Assembly (NCBI GenBank): GCA_900770215.1
Contig: CAAGJW010000012.1
Span: 62,001 to 126,000, forward strand
DNA: 64,000 bases
Direction: 5' to 3'
Origin: Bacteroidales bacterium
GTDB lineage: Bacteria > Bacteroidota > Bacteroidia > Bacteroidales > Muribaculaceae
Part shown: positions 1 to 8,576 of the stretch, in pieces
Layout of the letters: every line of letters starts with the position of its first letter
Numbering within the stretch: the first letter of the stretch is position 1
The notes under the pieces: model-generated
Told to the model about the DNA's origin: nothing
Seen by the model: only the letters and a program-made list of their open reading frames with translations
Database searches by the model: none
Translations under genes and position numbers: made by a program

Positions 1-2
1 AA

Positions 3-998
3 AAAAAGACAAGCAAGAAACTGAAGAGAAAAAAATTCAGCGTGATTCTTTTCACTGCCATCCTCGTGCTCTGTGGCGTGGCTGCAGTGATCTTCATCGG
101 GCTGAACCGCACGGTGCCTCCCGAGGAGCTCGAGGGCGAGGTCGACGTGACCGACTACCGCGTCTCGAGCAAGGTGCCTGGCCGCATCCTCAAGTTCTAT
201 GTCGAGGAGGGCGACTATGTGCACAAGGGCGACACGCTGGCCATTCTCGACATTCCCGACGTAGAGGCCAAGCTGGCCCAGGCCGACGCTGCAGTGGCAG
301 CCGCCCAGTCACAGTCGGAGAAAGCACAGAACGGTGCACGCCAGGAGCAGATACAAGGCGCCTACGAGATGTGGCAAAAAGCCATAGCAGGCCAGACAGT
401 GGCTAAGCAGACCTACGACCGCGTGCAGCGGCTCTACGACGAGGGCGTGATGACCGGGCAGAAGCGCGACGAGGCCCGTGCCCAGTATGACGCTGCAGTG
501 GCAACGGTGAAGGCAGCCAAGTCGCAATATGACATGGCCGTCAACGGCACGCGCTATGAGGACAAGGAGGGTGCCGCAGCCCAGGTGCAACGCGCACGCG
601 GTGCAGTGAAAGAGGTGAAAAGCTATGTAAAAGAAAGCGTGCTCACGGCCAGTGCCGACGGCGAGGTGCGCGAGATATTCCCCGAGGTGGGCGAGCTGGT
701 GGGCACCGGCGCTCCCATCATGAACATCGACACCCCCGACTGGTGGTTCACCTTCAACCTGCGCGAGGATTACCTGCCAGGCCTGGAGACCGGCAAGGAA
801 GTGAACGTGTACATGCCGGCGCTCAACAAGACGGTGAAAGCCCGCATCACGCTCATCAAGGACGTGGGCAGCTTTGCCGTGTGGAAAGCCACCAAGGCCC
901 TCGACAAGTATGACTTAAAGACCTTTGAGGTAAAAGCACGCCCCATTGAGAACGCTCAAGGAGTAAAGGCAGGCATGTCGGCCGTGCTGAAAAAATAA
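3..998 (+). CDS. HlyD-family periplasmic adaptor subunit (5' partial)
   Basis: Membrane fusion protein that links an inner-membrane exporter to an outer-membrane channel. The frame is open to the left edge. The codons before the GTG at 42 encode a basic KKTSKKLKRKKFS-type tail followed directly by a hydrophobic anchor, so the true start lies at or beyond the edge. After the anchor comes a lipoyl/barrel-sandwich half (YRVSSKVPGRI..VEEGDYV), a long Ala/Gln/Glu-rich coiled-coil hairpin, the second lipoyl half (TASADGEVREIFPEVGELV) and a beta-barrel domain. It lies 9 bases before two ABC-2 permeases, so it is probably their adaptor; an outer-membrane channel gene may sit further upstream. Confidence 0.9.
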   Translation, partial: KKTSKKLKRKKFSVILFTAILVLCGVAAVIFIGLNRTVPPEELEGEVDVTDYRVSSKVPGRILKFYVEEGDYVHKGDTLAILDIPDVEAKLAQADAAVAAAQSQSEKAQNGARQEQIQGAYEMWQKAIAGQTVAKQTYDRVQRLYDEGVMTGQKRDEARAQYDAAVATVKAAKSQYDMAVNGTRYEDKEGAAAQVQRARGAVKEVKSYVKESVLTASADGEVREIFPEVGELVGTGAPIMNIDTPDWWFTFNLREDYLPGLETGKEVNVYMPALNKTVKARITLIKDVGSFAVWKATKALDKYDLKTFEVKARPIENAQGVKAGMSAVLKK

Positions 999-1007
999 TT
1001 AGAAATC

Positions 1008-2195
1008 ATGAACAGTTGGCTGCCTGAGGATTTCAGAAACATATTGAGCATTTCGCGGCGAGAGGTGCAAGCCTTCTCCCACCGGCCGTTGTTCTTGTTC
1101 ACCATCATCCTGGCCCCGGTCGTCGTGGTCATCTTCTTCACCACCCTCATGGGAGCAGGGCTGCCCACCAAGCTGCCGGCTGCCATGGTCGACGAGGACA
1201 ACACCAAGGTCACGCGTGAGCTTGGCCGCATCCTTGCCTCGATGCAGGAAACCCGCTTCGACTACTATTTCGACAACTTTGAAGATGCCCGCAAGGCCAT
1301 GCAGGCAGGCAAGATATACGGCTTCTTCTACATCCCCAAGGGCACGACCCGCAAGGCCATGTCGAGCCGCCAGCCCACCATCTCGTTTTACACCAACGAG
1401 GCCTACCTTGTGCCTGGCAGTCTGCTCATGCGCGACTTCAAGACCATGGGCGAGCTCTCGGGCCTGGCTGTGACGCGCGAGGGACTCTATGCCCGCGGGG
1501 CTACCGAGCATCAGGCCTATGGCATCTTCCAGGGCATCGTGCTCGAGACCCACCCGCTGGGCAACTCGGTGCTTGACTACTCGGTGTACTTGACCAACAT
1601 GCTCGTGCCTGGCCTGTTTATCATCTTGATACTGCTGGCAGCCACCTACACGCTGGGCTACGAGTGGAAACAGGAGACGCAGAAGCAGTGGCTGGCCATG
1701 GCCGGAGGCTCGCGCATCGTTGCCCTCACGGGCAAGCTCATGCCACAACTGCTGCTATTCCAGCTCATGTTTGTGGGCTACGACGTGTATGTGTTCAAGA
1801 TCTTGCAGTTTCCCTGCAACTGCGGCATCGAGATGATGATATTGTGGAGCTTGTTTACCGTGATAGCCACCCAGGCCTTCGCCATATTCATGTTTGGCCT
1901 GTTTGCCGGTAAAATGCGACTGTCGATGTGCATGTGCTCGCTGTGGGGCATCCTGTCGTTTTCTATAGCAGGCTTTTCCTTCCCGGTCACGGCAATGAGC
2001 CCAGTGCTGCAAGGACTGGCATTCCTGTTCCCGCTGCGGCACTACTACCTCATCTATGTAAACCAGGCACTATACGGTTTTTCAATCCACTATGTGTGGA
2101 CGTCGGTGGCGGCCCTGCTGGGTTTCACCTTCCTGCCGCTGCTGGTGATGCACCGCTACAAGGCGGCCTTCGACCACATCAAGTATCGTGCTTAA
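1008..2195 (+). CDS. ABC-2 type transporter permease (first of a pair)
   Basis: Inner-membrane permease of the YhhJ/YbhR-like ABC-2 class, 395 aa. It has an N-terminal membrane segment (about residues 27-50), a large periplasmic domain with the usual VDEDNTKVTRELG-type start, and five or six C-terminal membrane segments from about residue 190. The family works with an ATPase and a HlyD adaptor to export drugs or other small amphipathic molecules. It lies 9 bases after the adaptor and 15 before a second permease. No ATP-binding subunit is present beside it in this window. Confidence 0.88.
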   Translation: MNSWLPEDFRNILSISRREVQAFSHRPLFLFTIILAPVVVVIFFTTLMGAGLPTKLPAAMVDEDNTKVTRELGRILASMQETRFDYYFDNFEDARKAMQAGKIYGFFYIPKGTTRKAMSSRQPTISFYTNEAYLVPGSLLMRDFKTMGELSGLAVTREGLYARGATEHQAYGIFQGIVLETHPLGNSVLDYSVYLTNMLVPGLFIILILLAATYTLGYEWKQETQKQWLAMAGGSRIVALTGKLMPQLLLFQLMFVGYDVYVFKILQFPCNCGIEMMILWSLFTVIATQAFAIFMFGLFAGKMRLSMCMCSLWGILSFSIAGFSFPVTAMSPVLQGLAFLFPLRHYYLIYVNQALYGFSIHYVWTSVAALLGFTFLPLLVMHRYKAAFDHIKYRA

Positions 2196-2210
2196 AACTG
2201 TAGAATTGTA

Positions 2211-3395
2211 ATGAAGAATTTTTTTGAGATATGGTTTTATGAGCTGTGCGAGATGCTCAAAGATGGAGGCATCCTCATCTTTGTGGTCTTTGTCCCGCTG
2301 TGCTACCCGCTGCTCTACTCCTACATATATACCAACGAGGTAGTGCGCGACATCCCCACAGTGATCGTCGACGACAACGACTCGAAGCTGAGCCGGCAGT
2401 ACATGCGCGACCTCGATGCCACACCCGAGATAAAGGTAGTGGCCCGGGGCCACTCGATGGCCGAGGCCAAGCAGTGGATCATGCGTCACGAGGCTTATGG
2501 AATCATTCACATCCCCAACACCTTCGACCTCGACTTGCGGCGTGGCGACCAGACACACGTGGGCCTATATTGCGACTTGAGCAGCCTGCTCTACTACAAA
2601 GGCCTGCTCATTGCCACCACCAATGTGACGATGGCCACCAACCGCGACATCAAGCTCGACTACCACCTGGGGCACAGCACCCGCCGCGCCGACGAGATAA
2701 CCGCGATGCCTATCGAGTACGACTATGTGACGCTCTACAACCCGCAGAGCGGCTTTGCGGCATTCTTGATACCGCCAGTGCTCATGCTCATCATCCACCA
2801 GACGTTGCTGCTGGGCATGGGCATGCACATGGGCCGCACGCGCGAGCGCTGGGGCGGCTGCCTGTTCCCGCTGCGGCGCGAGTTTAAGTATCCCGTCACG
2901 ATGGTGCTGGGCCGCGTGACCGTCTACTTCCTGCTCTACATGGTGTGGGCTTTCTACTCGTTCACGCTGGTGACCAAGTGGTTCGGGCTGCCACAGCTGG
3001 GCGACCCACACGTGTTCTTCCAGTTTATCATCGCCTATCTGCTATCGTGCACCATGTTCTCGCTGGTGATGTCGATACTGGTGTACCGTCGCGAGGACTG
3101 CATCATGCTCTTTGTATTCCTCTCGGTGCCGCTGCTGTTCATGTCGGGTGTGTCGTGGCCCTACTCGGCCATTCCAGAGTTTTGGAAGGCCGTGGGGCGC
3201 ATCTTCCCGTCGACCTTTGGCATGAACGGCTATGTGCGCATCTGCACGATGGGCGCAACCATCGACGACGTGATGCCCGAGTACACCGGGCTGTGGATAC
3301 AAGCCGGGTGCTACTTTCTGATTGCGCTGCTGGCCTACCGCATACAGCTCGTCAAGGTAAAACACCGCGACAAGCTGTATTGCCGCACTGCATGA
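2211..3395 (+). CDS. ABC-2 type transporter permease (second of a pair)
   Basis: Paralogue of the preceding permease, 394 aa, with the same plan: an N-terminal membrane segment, a periplasmic domain beginning VIVDDNDSKLSRQYM, and a C-terminal bundle ending in the FPSTFGMNGYVRI region typical of ABC-2 permeases. The two probably form a heterodimeric pore. Its stop codon overlaps the next gene's start as ATGA, which suggests that the AraC regulator is co-transcribed or translationally coupled. The substrate cannot be read from the sequence. Confidence 0.88.
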   Translation: MKNFFEIWFYELCEMLKDGGILIFVVFVPLCYPLLYSYIYTNEVVRDIPTVIVDDNDSKLSRQYMRDLDATPEIKVVARGHSMAEAKQWIMRHEAYGIIHIPNTFDLDLRRGDQTHVGLYCDLSSLLYYKGLLIATTNVTMATNRDIKLDYHLGHSTRRADEITAMPIEYDYVTLYNPQSGFAAFLIPPVLMLIIHQTLLLGMGMHMGRTRERWGGCLFPLRREFKYPVTMVLGRVTVYFLLYMVWAFYSFTLVTKWFGLPQLGDPHVFFQFIIAYLLSCTMFSLVMSILVYRREDCIMLFVFLSVPLLFMSGVSWPYSAIPEFWKAVGRIFPSTFGMNGYVRICTMGATIDDVMPEYTGLWIQAGCYFLIALLAYRIQLVKVKHRDKLYCRTA

Positions 3396-4330
3396 GACAA
3401 AGTGAAACTTATTACAGATGTGAACTTATGTATTGTGGAATAAATCATCTTTCGATCGAGAACCTGGGCGCATGCCGCAACGGCATGAGACTGTGCAGCG
3501 AGAATGGTGCAATTGCTCTCGATGCCAGCATGCTCGCCCAAGGCGGGCCGGTGCAGACCGACGTCAACCTGCTGCTGTGGTGCCGCCGGGGTTGCGCACG
3601 GCTGCGCATCGATCTCGACAACCACGACATCAACGCGGGCGAGATAGTCGTCGTGCCCGAGCACTCGGTTGTGGGCGGTCTCATGCCGAGCAGCGATTTT
3701 GATTGTGTGACCATCATGTTCACCACATCGCTTGCCCACACCTTGCTCAACGACAAGATCTACCTGTGGGAAAGCATTCTGCTGCTGCACTCCCACCGCA
3801 TTGTGAAGCTCACCGAGGCCGACACAGCCCTGGTCGAGCACTATGCCACACTGCTGTCGCTCAAGATCGACAACCAGCGGCGCGACACCTATTACCCCAA
3901 GAGCATGAACCTTGTGTTCAGCACCTTGTTTCTCGAACTGCTGCACATTTTCATCCAGGCCTATCCCGAGAGCAAGACAAATGCCGACTTCAGCCGCGAG
4001 GACATGCTCTTCACGCGATTTATCACGTGCATCTGGAATCGCGACATCAAGCGGCTGAGTGTGAAGGCCTATGCCGACATGCTGTGTGTGTCGAGCAAGT
4101 ACCTCACCACCGTGTGTCGCGGCCAGAGCAACCACAGTGCCCAGTTCTGGATCAAGTCGCTTGTAAAGCGCGACATCGGGATTTATTTCACCTATACCAA
4201 TCTTGCCATTGCCGATGTGGCGCGGTTCACCGGATTTCAGAATGCCTCGTTCTTCTGCAAGTTTTTCAGGAGGTACTTCAGCACCACCCCCACACAGTTT
4301 AGATTGCTTAACCAAAGCAGGGTAATTTAG
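3392..4330 (+). CDS. AraC-family transcriptional regulator
   Basis: DNA-binding regulator of 312 aa. The N-terminal half is a cupin-like sensor (LLLWCRRGCARLRID..GEIVVVPEHSV). The C-terminal ~100 residues hold the two AraC helix-turn-helix motifs (KRLSVKAYADMLCVSSKYL and IADVARFTGFQNASFFCKFF) and the closing F..TP.QFR signature. I chose ATG 3392 because it overlaps the permease stop codon; ATG 3428 is an equally readable alternative. Its place at the end of the adaptor/permease cluster suggests it controls that exporter in response to a ligand, which is inference. Confidence 0.87.
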   Translation: MRQSETYYRCELMYCGINHLSIENLGACRNGMRLCSENGAIALDASMLAQGGPVQTDVNLLLWCRRGCARLRIDLDNHDINAGEIVVVPEHSVVGGLMPSSDFDCVTIMFTTSLAHTLLNDKIYLWESILLLHSHRIVKLTEADTALVEHYATLLSLKIDNQRRDTYYPKSMNLVFSTLFLELLHIFIQAYPESKTNADFSREDMLFTRFITCIWNRDIKRLSVKAYADMLCVSSKYLTTVCRGQSNHSAQFWIKSLVKRDIGIYFTYTNLAIADVARFTGFQNASFFCKFFRRYFSTTPTQFRLLNQSRVI

Positions 4331-4403
4331 ATCTTGCTTTTTCATTATATCGCTTTTAATGTATTATTACAGATTGTTATTCATCACATTTTAAACCGTA
4401 AGG

Positions 4404-4438
4404 GCAGGGCGTGTCGTGAGACAGGCTCTGCTTTTTTT
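4404..4438 (+). terminator. Intrinsic terminator after the AraC gene
   Basis: A GC-rich imperfect hairpin (GCAGGGC pairing with GGCTCTGC) is followed by seven T residues. It closes the adaptor-permease-regulator cluster. Confidence 0.8.
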
Positions 4439-4574
4439 CTCCAAAAGGAAACCTGCCCGGCAGGAGTCCATGCGATGCCCATAAAAGCATAACCACAATA
4501 GGTGATTTTTTACATAAAACTACCAATTGTAGTGATATATTGTAACTATATTACCACTTTTTATAACATATTGT

Positions 4575-4606
4575 TTTGCCAATCTGTAAAATTCTTAATA
4601 CATTTG
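4575..4606 (+). promoter_or_regulatory. Bacteroidetes-type promoter for the M6 protease gene
   Basis: TTTG at 4575-4578 and TACATTTG at 4599-4606 are 20 bases apart and match the -33 (TTTG) and -7 (TAnnTTTG) elements. The M6 gene starts 31 bases further on. The 4331-4637 gap holds only this promoter and the terminator above. Confidence 0.75.
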
Positions 4607-4637
4607 CAGTAACGAGATAAAAACAACCCCAAACGAA

Positions 4638-6497
4638 ATGATGCACCTAAACCCCACCAAGACATTACTATCAAGCGTTATGCTGCTGTTCACGCTCACC
4701 GCTCTTGCCGTACCGGCCCAAAGGCGCTGGCACACGGTGCAGCAGCCCGACGGCACCCAGCTCACAGTGAGCATGGCGGGCGATGAGTGGCTGCACTACA
4801 CCGCCACTGCCGACGGCGTGCCCGTGGTGCGACAGCCCGACGGCAGCTACTGCTACGCCAGCGTGCGTGGCAACCAGCTCGCAACTACAGGCATCATAGC
4901 CCACGAGGCCTCACAGCGCACGGCAACCGAGCTCAATCACATCGCATCGGGTGCCAGCATGAGGCAACTCAGGCAACAGCGGGCACAGCGGCTGAAGGTT
5001 GGAGTTCCAATCCATGCGAGAAAAAGCATGGCGGCTCGCCAGGCGACCTACCGCGGCACGCATCATGTGCCTGTGGTGCTGGCCTACTTCCCCGACCGTG
5101 CATTTGCCGCCGACACGGCAAGCACACGCTCGTTCTACAACAGCATGCTCAACCAGCCAGGTTTCAGCCAGTATGGGGCAGGCGGCAGTGCCGGCGACTA
5201 CTTCAACGACATGAGCCGCGGGCTGTTCAACCTGGTATTTGACGTGATAGGCCCGGTGAGGGTGAACAAGGCGAGCACCTACTATGGAGGGCCGAGTGTG
5301 TACTTCGGCGGCACCGACCACGTGGGAGAGTTCATTGCCGATGCCCTCACCAAGGCCGACAGCCTGTATAAGCCCGACTGGAAGCGCTACGACTGGGACG
5401 GCGACGGCGAGCTGGAGCAGGTGTTTGTACTCTATGCCGGCTACGGTCAGGCCACTGGAGGCGGCACGGGACTGCTATGGCCATGCAAGTGGACACTCGA
5501 CGAGGCCAGGACCAACGACGACGGCCCGGGCGGATTGAGCCTGGGCGGCACCTATATCAACACATTTGCCTGCGGCAACGAGCTATATGGCAACTCGGGA
5601 AAGACCTACATGGGACTGGGCGTGTTTTGCCATGAGTTCTCTCATTGCATGGGGCTGCCCGACCTCTACGACACCTCCTATGGCTCCACACCCACCATGG
5701 GCAACTGGGACCTGATGGCACACGGCTCCTACAACGGGCCGCAGGGCATAGGGTGGTGCCCGGCAGGGTGGACCAGCTATGAACGCGCCCAGGCCGGGTG
5801 GCTCGACGTGAATGAGCTGCTGCCCGGCGACACCGTGCGGGGCATGACAAGCCTTGACGAGGGCGGCGAGGCCTATGCCATCTACAACGACGACCAGCGC
5901 AACGAGTACTACCTGCTCGAGAACCACAAGCATGTGGGCTGGGATGCCTACACGCCCGAGCAGGGATTGCTCATCGTGCATGTCGACTACGACTCCACCC
6001 TGTTTGCCAACAATATCGTGAACACCACCGGCACGTTTACCACAGCCGAGGGCTACGACGGCAATTTCACCAACGACCACGCACGCATGGTGCCATTCTC
6101 CAAGTTGCGCTCGCTCGAGAACGAAACCTACTACTACACCTTCCCCATGGAGGGCAAACGCTTCAGGCTCGACTCGCTCACCGACTTGAGCCGCCCCGCA
6201 GCCACGGTGTACAACGCCCACCCCGACGGCACACTGCTCATGCACAAGCCCGTAACGAACATTGCCAAAGACAACGAGGGCAACATCGCCTTCGACTTCA
6301 TGCCCGCCGGCGGCAACCCTGCCGGCATCGTCATGCCCCATGTGGGCGAGCGCCAGGAGTCGTCGCACGTGACGGTGTACACGGTCGAGGGCAAGCGTGT
6401 GGGCGACTACGACTCAATCGAGCACCTCACTGCACTGCCGCCCGGCCTCTACATCGTGAAGCAAGGCAATTCAGCTGCCAAGAAGATAGTGAGATGA
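4638..6497 (+). CDS. Secreted M6-family metalloprotease with C-terminal sorting-type tail
   Basis: Exported zinc protease of the immune-inhibitor-A (M6) family, 619 aa. A signal peptide covers about residues 1-25. The extended zinc site is FCHEFSHCMGLPDLYD, with the first zinc-binding His at about residue 332 and Glu333 as general base. The last ~60 residues (VTVYTVEGKRVGDYD..LPPGLYIVK....KKIVR) resemble the type IX secretion C-terminal domain that follows many Bacteroidetes exoenzymes. Two adjacent ATGs (4638 and 4641) could start it. It is followed after about 50 bases by another exported protein and both may be co-transcribed. Its substrate is unknown. Confidence 0.88.
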   Translation: MMHLNPTKTLLSSVMLLFTLTALAVPAQRRWHTVQQPDGTQLTVSMAGDEWLHYTATADGVPVVRQPDGSYCYASVRGNQLATTGIIAHEASQRTATELNHIASGASMRQLRQQRAQRLKVGVPIHARKSMAARQATYRGTHHVPVVLAYFPDRAFAADTASTRSFYNSMLNQPGFSQYGAGGSAGDYFNDMSRGLFNLVFDVIGPVRVNKASTYYGGPSVYFGGTDHVGEFIADALTKADSLYKPDWKRYDWDGDGELEQVFVLYAGYGQATGGGTGLLWPCKWTLDEARTNDDGPGGLSLGGTYINTFACGNELYGNSGKTYMGLGVFCHEFSHCMGLPDLYDTSYGSTPTMGNWDLMAHGSYNGPQGIGWCPAGWTSYERAQAGWLDVNELLPGDTVRGMTSLDEGGEAYAIYNDDQRNEYYLLENHKHVGWDAYTPEQGLLIVHVDYDSTLFANNIVNTTGTFTTAEGYDGNFTNDHARMVPFSKLRSLENETYYYTFPMEGKRFRLDSLTDLSRPAATVYNAHPDGTLLMHKPVTNIAKDNEGNIAFDFMPAGGNPAGIVMPHVGERQESSHVTVYTVEGKRVGDYDSIEHLTALPPGLYIVKQGNSAAKKIVR

Positions 6498-6549
6498 CGC
6501 AAGAAAAAAAAGAATACTCTACTACTAATCAATTAAAATATCATTGCTT

Positions 6550-8274
6550 ATGAAAAAAATTTATCTTCTCACATTGTTTATGCCCATTGCCTTGTTTACA
6601 GCGGCCCAGACCACACTGAGCAAGCCTGTGGCACTGCCCGCCACCAGCATTACCAACACCGGCTTCAATGCCAACTGGAAGGCTGTGGATGGAACCGAGG
6701 CCTACTGCGTGTATGCCTACGACTTGAGACAGGCCGCAACAAGCGGCCTCACCACTATCGTCGACGAGGACTTTGCAGGAGTCACACAAGGCTCGGTGAT
6801 AAGCCCCGTGGTGAGCGAGGAGGCCTATGTCGACCTCTCCGACTACGGCTATGCCACCACCTTCGGCTGGTCGGCCTACGGCTATCCGTCGTTTATAACC
6901 GGCATGGTGGGCGGAGTCGTCTACTCGCCCTACCTCGACCTGCGCGGCGACGAGGGACGCTACCAGATCGTGGTGACCAGCTATTGCAGCGACGGCGACA
7001 GCATCTTCATCACCACCCACGGGAGCAAGGGCGAGATGCTGCACAAGGTGGTCGCCCACATTGACAACGGCGGAACGGGCATGAGCACCGACACGCTGAC
7101 GCTTGACGACGGCAGCCGGGATCTCTTCTTCACCGTGGTCAACAACAGTGCCAAGAGCGGCACCCCCGACTATATCGACAGAGTGCAGGTGCTGCAGAAC
7201 CTGAAGAGCGGCACTACCTACTACAACATGGTGGCTGCCGACGAGGCCGTAATGGCCAAAGACGAGTCGACAGGCGCCGAGGTCACCACCAAGCACTTTG
7301 CCGTGCCCAAGCGCTACACCAGCAGCAAAGAGCTGTACTACGACCTGTATGCTTCAAAGAACGACTATTCCAAGCCTTCAGGCCACATGCCTTACACGGC
7401 AGTCTACAGTCCCTACTCCGACATGGTAAAAGTGGACCTGGTCAATAAGTCGTCGGAGGTACTCACAGCTCCCGCTGCCGACTCGCTCGAGGTGGGCCAG
7501 TATGCCGCCACACTGGCAGGCACAGCCTCGTCAAAGGTGTACGACGGCAGCTATTTCTCGGTAGCTCCCACCACCTTCTACCTCAAGCACACAGGCTCAC
7601 AAATCATCTACACTGCCGCCGACCTGGCCAAGGCTGCCGGCAAGGAAATCACCACCATCAAGTTTATCTTCAACAACCAGTCGCTCTACACGGCCTATCC
7701 ACGCAAGGTGAATGTGAAAATGAAGGAAATAGGCGAAAGCACCTTCACCTACGACTCCGACAAGAAGGATTACTGCTTCTTCAACGACGACGATGCTCAG
7801 ACCGTGCTCAGCAACTACGCCTTCAACGAGGACTTCTCGGGCTACTACGGCACCGACGGCGAACTGGTGCTGCACCTGTCGAAGCCTTTTGCCTACTCGG
7901 GCTCGAAGAATCTGCTCGTGAGCATCACCTTCGACGGCGACGAGGCTTGCGAGTCGGCCTTCGACCTGAGTTTCTACTATGTGCCCAAAACTACGGGCAA
8001 GGCCATGACCTTTACCAACGACAACGTGACCTTTGCCGACTATCAGCAGACCGACGACTGGCCGCTCGCCGGGCTCAACACGGGCACACGCCTGGAGCAG
8101 CCCATCACGCAGCTGGTGTTCCGCTCGTCGTCGACACCCACAGGCATTGTCACAGTCAATCAGCAGCCCTCGGCCACAGCCCACACGCCTGCCTATAACC
8201 TGGCCGGACAACGTGTGAACGACAGCTACAAGGGCATCGTCATCAAGAACCACAAGAAGGTGATTGTGAAATAA
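6550..8274 (+). CDS. Exported protein with Fn3-like start and C-terminal sorting-type tail
   Basis: Secreted or surface protein of 574 aa. The start is ATG 6550 (MKKIYLLTLF), which gives a clean signal peptide cut near AAQ; an upstream TTG is less likely. Residues about 30-55 (ATSITNTGFNANWKAVDG) look like a fibronectin-III/choice-of-anchor start. The middle is beta-rich with no catalytic motif that I recognise. The C-terminus (YNLAGQRVNDSYKGIVIKN) is the LxGQRV-type tail common on Bacteroidetes secreted proteins. It lies downstream of the M6 protease on the same strand. Adhesive or carbohydrate-linked roles are possible but unproven. Confidence 0.75.
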   Translation: MKKIYLLTLFMPIALFTAAQTTLSKPVALPATSITNTGFNANWKAVDGTEAYCVYAYDLRQAATSGLTTIVDEDFAGVTQGSVISPVVSEEAYVDLSDYGYATTFGWSAYGYPSFITGMVGGVVYSPYLDLRGDEGRYQIVVTSYCSDGDSIFITTHGSKGEMLHKVVAHIDNGGTGMSTDTLTLDDGSRDLFFTVVNNSAKSGTPDYIDRVQVLQNLKSGTTYYNMVAADEAVMAKDESTGAEVTTKHFAVPKRYTSSKELYYDLYASKNDYSKPSGHMPYTAVYSPYSDMVKVDLVNKSSEVLTAPAADSLEVGQYAATLAGTASSKVYDGSYFSVAPTTFYLKHTGSQIIYTAADLAKAAGKEITTIKFIFNNQSLYTAYPRKVNVKMKEIGESTFTYDSDKKDYCFFNDDDAQTVLSNYAFNEDFSGYYGTDGELVLHLSKPFAYSGSKNLLVSITFDGDEACESAFDLSFYYVPKTTGKAMTFTNDNVTFADYQQTDDWPLAGLNTGTRLEQPITQLVFRSSSTPTGIVTVNQQPSATAHTPAYNLAGQRVNDSYKGIVIKNHKKVIVK

Positions 8275-8308
8275 ACTATTCTCAGGTTTTATCTACCCAA
8301 TTCCAAAG

Positions 8309-8344
8309 GCCGCCACCAGCAAGCAAAGGTCTGCTGGCGGCGGC
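8309..8344 (+). terminator. Strong hairpin ending the protease / sorting-tail unit
   Basis: A 13-bp stem, GCCGCCACCAGCA pairing with TGCTGGCGGCGGC (one mismatch), surrounds a ten-base loop. There is no proper T run after it, so it may be a 3' stabilising hairpin instead of a true terminator. Confidence 0.5.
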
Positions 8345-8462
8345 TCTTGCTTGCTGCCACATGAAAAATTCACAAGCCATCAAGGGGGCCGGGAAAAAAC
8401 TTCGTTATGAAATGTAAACAAAATTTTTCAAAAAAACGATGACAAGATTAGCAAATAATGCT

Positions 8463-8470
8463 TACATTTG
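8463..8470 (+). promoter_or_regulatory. -7 box for the BspA-like gene
   Basis: TACATTTG fits TAnnTTTG and would leave a leader of about 100 bases before ATG 8577. No clear -33 TTTG is seen. The 8275-8576 gap holds only this and the hairpin at 8309. Confidence 0.5.
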
Positions 8471-8576
8471 TGGGTGAACTTGGCATGGCAGGCAACGACG
8501 CGCCAAGTTGCAAGCGAAGCAAATAATTGACCATTCTATAACGTATAACTAATTAATAACTATCAACATTATCAAC

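Noticed and set aside
2945..3391. An N-terminal extension of the AraC regulator
   Set aside because: It overlaps the second permease and lacks any domain.
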